Assembly (NCBI GenBank): GCA_949289625.1
Contig: CASEPH010000126.1
Span: forward strand, 1-9,329
DNA from: an uncultured Clostridia bacterium
Lineage (GTDB): Bacteria; Bacillota_A; Clostridia; Oscillospirales; Oscillospiraceae
Length of the DNA stretch: 9,329 nt
Direction of reading: 5' to 3'
Shown here piece after piece: positions 1 through 5,895 of the stretch; the first letter of the stretch is position 1; the number at the start of each line of letters is the position of its first letter. The position numbers were made by a program, and so were the translations under genes. The notes under the pieces were generated by a model, which was not told the origin of the DNA, ran no database searches, and saw only the letters and a program-made list of their open reading frames with translations.

Positions 1-516
1 CAAGCTCTCCCGGACCCGGGCCCCTGTCACCCGCATATGCCGGCGAATGTCGCTGAGAGCAGGACTGGCGCTGTCAGAAATCTCCTCCTCGCTGATAATG
101 GCGCCAAAAATCCGGTCCTCCAGATACCGGTTGGGGGTCAAGGACCAGAAGAGATGCTCCAGGCATCCCGTTTCCACCCCATCGCCCTCTCCGTAGGCTT
201 TGACGGTTCTAGCAGAACGCAACACGCCGGCAATTCGCAGCAGCTCCACGGTATTGAGACTGCCGCCCCGATCTGCCCGTTCCAGAGACGCCTTGACTTC
301 CTTCACATCCCGCAGAGCTGGCGTCCCTTTCAGCTCTACCATATGGCAGGCATCCGTTGTCTCCTGCAGCAGCTGCCGGACCTCCTCCGGATCGCTGCTG
401 GGCTGGATCCCTGCTGCCTGTTCCTTCCCCTCCGCTGTGACGCAGTTCTCCGCCAAAAGCTGAAGCACCCGGTCCAGTTCCAGGGTATGCAGGGATTTTT
501 CATATAAACTGTTCAT
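1..516 (-). CDS. mutS2: MutS2 N-terminal part (cut by window edge)
   Basis: This is the first 172 codons of a MutS2-family protein; the gene continues beyond base 1. MutS2 is a DNA-binding ATPase of Firmicutes, linked to suppression of recombination and, in Bacillus, to rescue of collided ribosomes. The visible part matches the MutS2 core start: residues 1-21 give the typical opening 'TLELDRVLQLLAE', residues 37-51 'IQPSSDPEEVRQLLQ', residues 77-93 'SLERADRGGSLNTVELL', and residues 142-158 'SEEEISDSASPALSDIR', which is the family's 'I.D.ASP.L..IR' stretch. The ATPase Walker motifs and Smr nuclease domain would lie outside the window, so they cannot be judged. The ATG at 516 is chosen because GAGGAT lies just upstream, fused to the recO stop codon, with recO ending only 9 nt away. 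It is the last visible member of the recO operon. Confidence 0.93.
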   Translation of the reverse strand, partial: MNSLYEKSLHTLELDRVLQLLAENCVTAEGKEQAAGIQPSSDPEEVRQLLQETTDACHMVELKGTPALRDVKEVKASLERADRGGSLNTVELLRIAGVLRSARTVKAYGEGDGVETGCLEHLFWSLTPNRYLEDRIFGAIISEEEISDSASPALSDIRRHMRVTGARVRESL

Positions 517-525
517 GGTTGATCC

Positions 526-1278
526 TCACATTGAAATGGTAAAAAGTCGTTTGTAAAAATCCAGGGAGGAAAACCGCTGGCCCAACTGGATCAGCAAAAA
601 TGTCTCCGTCACATCCCCCAGGATTTGAAGAGATGCCTCGGGCAGTGTAAAGGAAAACAGCCGCTGCTTCTCGCAACCCGCAATATGCCGCATGGCTGCA
701 AGCACTCCCGCAGGCAGTTTTTTCTCTTCCCCCACGTCACAGTCTCTTCCGCAGGAATCACAGAGCAGTGCCCCCTCCTGCAGCAAAAACCGGCCGGCAT
801 TCTGAGTACCGCAATCCCGGCAGCCCTCCAGCATAGGTGCAAAACCCGTCAGGCACATGAGCCGCAGTTCAAACACCGCCTTCACCAGCTTCTGAGGTTT
901 TTTCAGGGTATCCAGGGCATAGAGACTGTTCAGCCCCAGGGAAAGCAGTTCCGTCTCCCCAGGCTCCGGTGTGGTTACCGTCTCCAGGACCTGGGCAAAA
1001 TAGGACCCCAGGGATAGCAGCTCAATATCCTGATGGAGCCCGGAAAAGAGATTCAGCGGTTCTGCCTCGTTGACAGTATAATAACCGTTTCTCTCATAGA
1101 GGGTAAACTCACTGTAGCAAAGGAGCTGGCATCCGCCCCGCAGCGGGCTGTTTTTCCGCTTCACCCCTCGGGCTTTGGCAGTAACCAGGCCCAAATCCCC
1201 GGTGAGAATCGTGAGCAGCTTGTCGTTCTCTTTATATTGGGTCTCCCGGAGCACCAGGCCCTTGGTGGTATAAAACAT
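526..1278 (-). CDS. recO: DNA repair protein RecO
   Basis: A 250-residue protein, the usual RecO length. RecO acts in the RecFOR pathway: it binds SSB and single-stranded DNA and helps load RecA at gaps. The N-terminal OB-fold is seen in residues 1-75, with the family opening 'TKGLVLRETQYKENDKLLTI' and 'GLVTAKARGVK' (residues 30-40). The helical C-terminal half carries a zinc-finger cysteine set, C153-x2-C156 and C173-x2-C176, as in most Firmicute RecO proteins. The ATG at 1278 has GGAGAG 6-7 nt upstream. The stop codon is fused to the ribosome binding site of mutS2, so the two are probably translated together. The era - yqzL-like - recO order matches Bacillus and supports the call. Confidence 0.95.
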   Translation of the reverse strand: MFYTTKGLVLRETQYKENDKLLTILTGDLGLVTAKARGVKRKNSPLRGGCQLLCYSEFTLYERNGYYTVNEAEPLNLFSGLHQDIELLSLGSYFAQVLETVTTPEPGETELLSLGLNSLYALDTLKKPQKLVKAVFELRLMCLTGFAPMLEGCRDCGTQNAGRFLLQEGALLCDSCGRDCDVGEEKKLPAGVLAAMRHIAGCEKQRLFSFTLPEASLQILGDVTETFLLIQLGQRFSSLDFYKRLFTISM

Positions 1279-1304
1279 CGTGTCTCTCCATAAGTACGGG
1301 CCGG

Positions 1305-1409
1305 TCAGCCCTGATGGCCTCCGGCGGCATTTCTTCCTTCACAATATCGCAAATAATCCCTCGGATCTCCGGTCTTTAAAAACAACAGCCAATCTTCGCT
1401 GATTTGCAT
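1305..1409 (-). CDS. yqzL: YqzL-like very small protein (34 aa)
   Basis: A 34-codon gene between era and recO. Reading from the ATG at 1409, the protein contains W7, F10, T13-G14 and Y19-L20-x-Y22, in the segment 'DWLLFLKTGDPRDYLRY'. This resembles the W-x2-F-x2-TG-x4-YL-x-Y pattern I recall for the YqzL family, whose Bacillus member lies in exactly this place between era and recO. The function of YqzL is unknown. The start is supported by GGGAGGG 7 nt upstream, which sits in the loop of a small hairpin. The stop is 26 nt before recO and the start is 54 nt after era, so it fills most of an otherwise empty gap. The family match is from memory and the protein is very short; the location and ribosome binding site are seen directly. 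Confidence 0.75.
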   Translation of the reverse strand: MQISEDWLLFLKTGDPRDYLRYCEGRNAAGGHQG

Positions 1410-1430
1410 ATAGCATCCCTCCCATGCTAT
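1410..1430 (-). promoter_or_regulatory. Hairpin with Shine-Dalgarno in its loop, before yqzL
   Basis: On the minus strand, perfect 7-nt arms ATAGCAT and ATGCTAT enclose a 7-nt loop GGGAGGG, which is the ribosome binding site of the yqzL-like gene. The 3' arm ends at the base just before the ATG. The arms are AU-rich, so the fold would be weak. It could display the Shine-Dalgarno in a loop or tune initiation. The palindrome is seen; any regulatory role is inference. Confidence 0.45.
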
Positions 1431-1463
1431 TGTCTGCCGGATTCTGTAGAAAATACCCGTTAT

Positions 1464-2363
1464 TTATTGGTCTTTGTAGCCGAAGTTCCGGATCAGATAA
1501 TCGCTGTCTCTCCAGTTCTCCTTCACCTTGACCCAGCATCGGAGATAGACCTTGGTGCCCATAAACCGTTCGCAGTCCGCTCTGGCCATGGTGCTGATTT
1601 TTTTCAGCATATCGCCGTGTTTGCCGATGATGATTCCCTTATGGCTGGCCTTTTCACAATAGATGGTGGCCTCCAGATCAATGATGCCGCTGTCCTCCCG
1701 TTCGGAAAAGCGGTCGATCTCCACCGCCGTTCCGTGGGGAACCTCCCGGTCCAAGCACCACAGAAGCTTCTCCCGAATGATCTCCGCCATGATCTGCCGT
1801 TCCGGCTGATCCGTCACCATGCCGTCGGGGAACAGCTGCGGACCGGGCTGGGCATATTTGGCCACCTCCGCAAACAACTCGTCGATCCCCTCATGATTCT
1901 TGGCGGAAATGGGCACAATGGCCGCAAATTCAAAGGCTTCGCTGTATGCAGCGATCACCGGAAACAGTTCTTCCTTCCGTTCCAGCGTGTCCACCTTGTT
2001 GATGACCAGAATGGTTGGAATCCCACTTTCCCGGATGGAATTCAAAAGGATCTGCTCCTGGGTTCCCACAGAGGGAATGGGCTCCACCAGCAGAAGGATC
2101 ATGTCCACATCCGCAATGCTCTCATGGACCACGTTATCCATATAATCTCCCAGCTTGTTTCTGGCTTTGTGGAATCCGGGGGTGTCCATAAAAACGATTT
2201 GCGTATCCTCATGATTCACAACGGCACAGATCCGGTTTCTGGTGGTCTGAGGTTTGTTGGATACAATGGCGATCTTCTCCCCCACCAGGGCGTTGGTCAG
2301 GGTGGATTTCCCCACATTGGGCCGTCCGGCAATGGTGACCATGGCAGATTTCGTAATATTCAT
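1464..2363 (-). CDS. era: GTPase Era
   Basis: A 299-residue Era GTPase, full length for the family. Era binds the 3' end of 16S rRNA through a KH domain and checks maturation of the small ribosomal subunit. All GTPase motifs are present: G1 GRPNVGKST (residues 13-21), the switch region PQTTRNR (38-44), G3 DTPG (60-63), G4 NKVD (122-125) and G5 SAK (153-155). The C-terminal KH domain has the GxxG loop GKHG at 247-250 and ends in the typical 'RNFGY'. The ATG at 2363 has AAGGAG upstream, with the Shine-Dalgarno overlapping the TAA stop of dgkA. Its neighbours YbeY and PhoH also act in ribosome or RNA maturation, so the grouping makes functional sense. Confidence 0.98.
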   Translation of the reverse strand: MNITKSAMVTIAGRPNVGKSTLTNALVGEKIAIVSNKPQTTRNRICAVVNHEDTQIVFMDTPGFHKARNKLGDYMDNVVHESIADVDMILLLVEPIPSVGTQEQILLNSIRESGIPTILVINKVDTLERKEELFPVIAAYSEAFEFAAIVPISAKNHEGIDELFAEVAKYAQPGPQLFPDGMVTDQPERQIMAEIIREKLLWCLDREVPHGTAVEIDRFSEREDSGIIDLEATIYCEKASHKGIIIGKHGDMLKKISTMARADCERFMGTKVYLRCWVKVKENWRDSDYLIRNFGYKDQ

Positions 2364-2372
2364 ATAAACTCC

Positions 2373-2858
2373 TTATCGTCTCTTTCGTGTTTGCAGCGCC
2401 GAGGGCAAAAAGATAAATGCCAAAGCGGCAATGGCCCCCAACATCAGCATATATTTGACCCAGGGCATATGACGCCACACCCTGGTTATGTTCTCCAAAT
2501 AGGCCGGGTCTCCTCGGAAAAAGATCAGCGCCGCGACAATCACCGAGCCAATGGCAGTCGCCAGCACCGCCCCGGCTGCCGCGTCCTTGGCATGTCCGAT
2601 TCCGGCATGCTGTTCCGTCGTAAAAGCATCACAGGCCTGCTCCAGCGCCGTATTCACCAGCTCCAGCCCGATCACCACCATGCAGCACAGGATTTCCATG
2701 CACCAGTGGATCACCGACAGCCGGGCCATGGCGTTAAAAATCACCACCACCGCCACCGCCGTCAGATGGATCCGCAGATTTCGCTGGGTGCAGACGGCAT
2801 ATCCAATCCCCCGCAGGGCATACCGGAAGCTGCACAGCAGCTTCTTCAGCTCATCCAT
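2373..2858 (-). CDS. dgkA: Diacylglycerol/undecaprenol kinase family membrane protein
   Basis: A 161-residue DgkA-family integral membrane kinase. Family members phosphorylate undecaprenol (Gram-positives) or diacylglycerol (Escherichia coli); which substrate applies here cannot be read from sequence. The family signature E66-L-V-N-T-A-L-E73 is followed by D77, and 'AKDAAAGAV' at 90-98 matches the second conserved block. Membrane segments lie near residues 29-47, 51-72 and 94-115. An extra hydrophobic segment at about 136-153 precedes a basic end (RKRR), so the protein is about 40 residues longer than the Bacillus enzyme. The glutamate expected in 'ERNxRIH' is Q25 here. The start at 2858 is chosen over an in-frame ATG at 2909, because homology begins at 'MDELKKLLCSFRYAL' and this start overlaps the ybeY stop by 8 nt, suggesting translational coupling. 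Confidence 0.92.
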   Translation of the reverse strand: MDELKKLLCSFRYALRGIGYAVCTQRNLRIHLTAVAVVVIFNAMARLSVIHWCMEILCCMVVIGLELVNTALEQACDAFTTEQHAGIGHAKDAAAGAVLATAIGSVIVAALIFFRGDPAYLENITRVWRHMPWVKYMLMLGAIAALAFIFLPSALQTRKRR

Positions 2859-3357
2859 CGGTCCGTCTCGGAATCCCCAAGGCATCCATGATGGCGTCCT
2901 CCCGGGCACGCATCTGGCGTTTCATGGGTCCCTCGTCCATATGGTCGTAGCCCAGAAGATGGAGCACGGAATGAACCGTAAGATACCCCAGTTCCCGCTC
3001 CATGCTGTGGCCGAATTCCTCCGCCTGGGACCGGACCTTCTCTATGGAAATGGCCATATCCCCCAAGGGCACCAGATCGCTGCCCGGATCCGCCAGTTCC
3101 TGCGCATCTTCCGGGAATTCCCCCGGAATCAGCTCAAACATGGGAAAGGACAGCACGTCTGTCTCCCGATCCACATCCCGGTATTCCCGGTTGATCTCCC
3201 GGATGCCGGCGTTGTCCGTCAACAGGACGTTGATCTCACAGGGCACAAGCACCCCTTCACAGTCCAAAGCCATGCGAATACAGCGCTTGATGTGGGCCGT
3301 CAGAGCCGGGGTATTGATATGGGGAAGCTCCCCATGGACGGAAATACGATGCTTCAT
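2851..3357 (-). CDS. ybeY: Endoribonuclease YbeY
   Basis: A 168-residue YbeY, a zinc-dependent single-strand endoribonuclease involved in 16S rRNA 3' end maturation and ribosome quality control. The zinc motif H129-x3-H133-x5-H139 is intact in 'HSVLHLLGYDH'. Other conserved blocks are 'ETDVLSFPM' (65-73) and 'PLGDMAISIEKV' (97-108). The start codon overlaps the phoH stop as ATGA, so translation is probably coupled. The gene's own stop overlaps the dgkA start. In Bacillus the homologue (yqfG) has the 7TM-HD gene yqfF between it and phoH; here it directly follows phoH. Confidence 0.97.
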   Translation of the reverse strand: MKHRISVHGELPHINTPALTAHIKRCIRMALDCEGVLVPCEINVLLTDNAGIREINREYRDVDRETDVLSFPMFELIPGEFPEDAQELADPGSDLVPLGDMAISIEKVRSQAEEFGHSMERELGYLTVHSVLHLLGYDHMDEGPMKRQMRAREDAIMDALGIPRRTDG

Positions 3358-4355
3358 TTGCGATACACCCTTCGATATGTTTTTCCACTACTGGCTTTTT
3401 CCCGTTTTTCCTCCGCTTTTTCATAGGCGTTGATGATCCGCTGCACCAGTACATGCCGCACCACGTCCTGGGCGGTCAGGCGGCAGATGGCAATATCCTC
3501 GATTCCCTCCAGCACCCGGACCGCATCCTTCAGTCCGCTGACCTTGTCCGCAGGTAGGTCGATCTGGGTCACGTCACCGGTAATGACGATCTTAGAGCCA
3601 AATCCAAGACGGGTCAGGAACATTTTCATCTGCTCCCGGGTGGTATTCTGGGCCTCATCCAAAATGATAAAGCTGTCATCCAGGGTTCTGCCTCGCATAT
3701 AGGCTAGCGGCGCCACTTCAATGTTACCCTTTTCCAGGTATTTGTTATAACTCTCCGTGCCCAGCATTTCAAAGAGGGCGTCATACAAAGGCCGGAGGTA
3801 GGGATCTACCTTGTTCTGCATATCGCCGGGCAAAAATCCCAGCCGTTCCCCGGCCTCCACCGCAGGACGAGTCAGGATGATTCGGTTGACCTGCCGCTCC
3901 CGGAAGGCCGCCACTGCCGCTGCCACCGCCAGATAGGTCTTACCTGTGCCGGCGGGTCCCACGCCTAACGTGATGGTGTTACTTGCGATGGCCTTGAGGT
4001 ATTGCTGCTGTCCCAGGGTCTTGGCCTTGATGGGCTTGCCCTTGGCTGTGATACAGATTACATCCTTGGTCAGCGCGGCAATTTTCTCCTCCTGGCCCTG
4101 GCGTACCAAACCGATCACATACCGGACGTTCTGTTCTCCAATGGATTCTCCCTTGGAGGCCAGCTGCAGCAGACCTTCCACAGTTTTCGCTGCTGCCGCC
4201 ACCGCCTCCTCGTCACCGCTGATCTTCAGATCCGTATCCCGATTGATGATCTTCACATCAAATTCCTGCTCAATGATCCGAATATTCTCATCCATGGAGC
4301 CGAACACATTGATGATTTGTTCGATCCGTTCCGCGCTAATGCAAGTTTCCGCCAT
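3354..4355 (-). CDS. phoH: PhoH family ATPase
   Basis: A 333-residue PhoH-like (PhoH2-free, PhoL-type) P-loop ATPase. Its exact role is unsettled; linkage to ybeY is very common in bacteria and points to RNA metabolism. An N-terminal KH-like region (about 1-75, including 'NRDTDLKISGDEEAV') precedes the helicase-like ATPase domain: Walker A GPAGTGKT at 133-140, 'TRPAVEAGE' at 162-170, Walker B FIILDEAQN at 229-237, and 'TGDVTQIDLP' at 259-268. The tail is basic. The start at 4355 is chosen over an in-frame ATG at 4382, because GAGGGT, fused to the yqfD stop codon, lies 6 nt upstream of it. The 4382 start would lie inside yqfD. The stop overlaps the ybeY start as ATGA. Confidence 0.97.
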   Translation of the reverse strand: MAETCISAERIEQIINVFGSMDENIRIIEQEFDVKIINRDTDLKISGDEEAVAAAAKTVEGLLQLASKGESIGEQNVRYVIGLVRQGQEEKIAALTKDVICITAKGKPIKAKTLGQQQYLKAIASNTITLGVGPAGTGKTYLAVAAAVAAFRERQVNRIILTRPAVEAGERLGFLPGDMQNKVDPYLRPLYDALFEMLGTESYNKYLEKGNIEVAPLAYMRGRTLDDSFIILDEAQNTTREQMKMFLTRLGFGSKIVITGDVTQIDLPADKVSGLKDAVRVLEGIEDIAICRLTAQDVVRHVLVQRIINAYEKAEEKREKASSGKTYRRVYRK

Positions 4356-4365
4356 AAATCTACCC

Positions 4366-5544
4366 TCAATCTTTGATTTCAACTGTCGTTCCGATCTCTT
4401 CCTGGCACTCTACTATTCCCTGAAGCTCCAACGCCCCGTCTTTTTCCAAAAATGAAAAGCGCTGGTCCAGAATTGTTCCCGCCACCAGCTCCGACTGGAT
4501 CTGGGTCAGAGCAGCCCGCTCCAGCTGGGCTTGAATCTCCTCCTCTGTCCACCCCACAGGCTGCAGGGTATATTCCCGAAAGCAGATCTTGGTCACGGTG
4601 ACAGGAAAGGCATATCCGCCAGGCAGCGTCAATACGGAACTTTCCATTATTTTATCATAATTGTCATAGGAAATTCCACTGGTTTTATAGAAATTTAGCG
4701 TCTTTTTCCCGATTGTTATACTATATCCCACTGTTTCCCTGCCGGTATAGATCTTTTCCATCGCATTTTCCGGAGAAAGGGCCTGGACTCGGTTCCAGGT
4801 TCTGGCATATACTTCCCCCTCCGCCCTGGTCAGCAGCAGGGTCTTGTCCAAATTGGTGATGCCGGAGATCAGCAGATCTCCTTTTTCCACGATACTGCCC
4901 TTCTGAACCTGCGGGGTACCGCCGGTGACTTCCACTTCTGTAATCAGTCCGCTCTTTTTGGCGGTTACATTGGCTGGACCGGACGCTCGGGAGATTGCAG
5001 GCTTCTCCGCCCGCTCCCGGACCACCACCTCCGCAGAAGCCCCTTCCGTATTGATGGTGATCCATCCCAACTCGGGAAGCTGGGCCAGCACCTGATTTTT
5101 TACAGCGTTGAGATCTACTGCATCTGCAGGAACCCCGAATTTGATTCCGTATTCCTCCAGCACCCACAGAATCCTTTCCGCAGGTACCGTTTCATTTCCG
5201 CTGACGGAGAAAAAGAAAATATGGGTCTGCAGCCAGAGTACCAGCAGCAGTATTCCCAGCAGCACCAAAGGATAAAATACCCGCAATCCCATGGCCCGGA
5301 CGGCAGGAACCAGGCCGGAGGTTTCCTGTACCTCCACAGAGCACATGGCCTTTTGGGCACAGCGCCGCACGATAGCCACATCCCGATCCGACACCGTCAG
5401 ACGGATAGTCAAATCGTCTATCCGCCGCAGTTGCCGAAAACCCACGCTATGGGCGGCAAGCCTAGTAAGGCAGTCCTCGGGACAGGCGCCTACAATGGTC
5501 AGCGTGACGGTACCCGTCAGTCCCAGCAACCGATGCCCCGTCAT
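4366..5544 (-). CDS. yqfD: Sporulation protein YqfD
   Basis: A 392-residue YqfD, a membrane protein of the mother-cell sporulation programme in Bacillus (known to be sigma-E controlled there; biochemical role unknown). The N-terminal 80 residues are a cytoplasmic domain, followed by one strong membrane segment at about 89-112. The larger C-terminal part is predicted outside the membrane. The family-typical stretch runs from about 188 to 229: 'GPANVTAKKSGLITEVEV' followed by 'VEKGDLLISG'. The ATG at 5544 overlaps the yqfC stop as ATGA and gives the expected length; an in-frame ATG further upstream (5643) would lie inside yqfC. yqfC-yqfD-phoH is the same order as in Bacillus. It ends 10 nt before phoH. 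Confidence 0.92.
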   Translation of the reverse strand: MTGHRLLGLTGTVTLTIVGACPEDCLTRLAAHSVGFRQLRRIDDLTIRLTVSDRDVAIVRRCAQKAMCSVEVQETSGLVPAVRAMGLRVFYPLVLLGILLLVLWLQTHIFFFSVSGNETVPAERILWVLEEYGIKFGVPADAVDLNAVKNQVLAQLPELGWITINTEGASAEVVVRERAEKPAISRASGPANVTAKKSGLITEVEVTGGTPQVQKGSIVEKGDLLISGITNLDKTLLLTRAEGEVYARTWNRVQALSPENAMEKIYTGRETVGYSITIGKKTLNFYKTSGISYDNYDKIMESSVLTLPGGYAFPVTVTKICFREYTLQPVGWTEEEIQAQLERAALTQIQSELVAGTILDQRFSFLEKDGALELQGIVECQEEIGTTVEIKD

Positions 5545-5816
5545 CGGATAAAGCTCACGCTGTCCAGCACACCGCTGATCAGCAGTTCCGATTTGGACAT
5601 GGAGAGGATGCCCAGACCGCAGCCCTGGAGACGCACCGCACAATCCCGCATATCCACTATGATCTCCGTTTCTCCATACTGCCGGATCCCTTTATGCCCG
5701 CAGAGCAGGATCTGCCGGTACCCGGTAATCTCGATTTGTGAAGCGCCGATCACCTCCGAGGGCAACGCCATATGCTCTGCCGCCCGGTAGATCGGCTCTT
5801 TCGGACTTTTATTCAT
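5541..5816 (-). CDS. yqfC: Sporulation protein YqfC (YabP/YqfC family)
   Basis: A 91-residue protein of the YabP/YqfC family, which is tied to spore formation; the molecular role is not known. It has the usual length and pattern: 'LPSEVIGASQIEITGYRQIL' (residues 18-37), 'GIRQYGETEIIVDM' (43-56) and a beta-rich end 'LLISGVLDSVSF'. The start at 5816 has GGGGTGA as ribosome binding site, 5-6 nt upstream. A much longer open frame extends upstream on this strand, but it would run into the divergent ylbJ gene and shows no family resemblance there. It heads the nine-gene minus-strand run and its stop overlaps the yqfD start as ATGA. Confidence 0.9.
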   Translation of the reverse strand: MNKSPKEPIYRAAEHMALPSEVIGASQIEITGYRQILLCGHKGIRQYGETEIIVDMRDCAVRLQGCGLGILSMSKSELLISGVLDSVSFIR

Positions 5817-5895
5817 ACTGTCACCCCGATTCCATTGTATGTGGAAAGAGCAAGTTCCAGCACTGCCACGCATATCTTTTTCTGAGGTGATCTGT
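5817..5895. promoter_or_regulatory. Divergent yqfC/ylbJ intergenic region with a candidate sigma-E -10
   Basis: Both flanking genes are sigma-E controlled in Bacillus, so their promoters would be expected in or near this 79-bp gap. On the minus strand, CATACAAT at 5841-5834 matches the sigma-E -10 consensus, but no good -35 lies 14-15 nt upstream, and the implied leader is very short (start near the ribosome binding site). On the plus strand, CATATCTT at 5871-5878, preceded by GCAAGTTC at 5850-5857 with a 13-nt spacer, is a weaker candidate. The ylbJ ribosome binding site GAGGTGAT is at 5884-5891. The promoter assignments are tentative. Confidence 0.3.

Noticed and set aside
37..507. Plus-strand open frame of 156 codons at the left edge
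   Set aside because: It is antisense to the MutS2 N-terminal region, which carries clear family motifs along its whole length.
1339..1539. A 66-codon minus-strand frame spanning the era end and the gap before recO
   Set aside because: It overlaps the era C-terminal KH region in another frame. Its internal ATG in the gap directly abuts GGGAGGG with no spacing, whereas the yqzL-like frame has proper spacing and a family-like pattern.
1404..2891. A 495-codon open frame on the plus strand opposite era and dgkA
   Set aside because: It is antisense to two genes with full, intact motifs. Its translation is rich in His, Gln and Arg with no recognisable domain, and it reflects codon bias of the opposite strand.
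2859..2909. Upstream in-frame start for dgkA inside ybeY
   Set aside because: The 17 added residues are just the ybeY end in another frame and lack similarity to DgkA; the start at 2858 fits the family opening.
5545..5643. Upstream in-frame start for yqfD inside yqfC
   Set aside because: It would add 33 residues with no family features; the ATGA overlap start gives the expected length.
5839..5895. Upstream in-frame start for ylbJ
   Set aside because: No ribosome binding site precedes it, while GAGGTGAT is well placed before the ATG at 5896.
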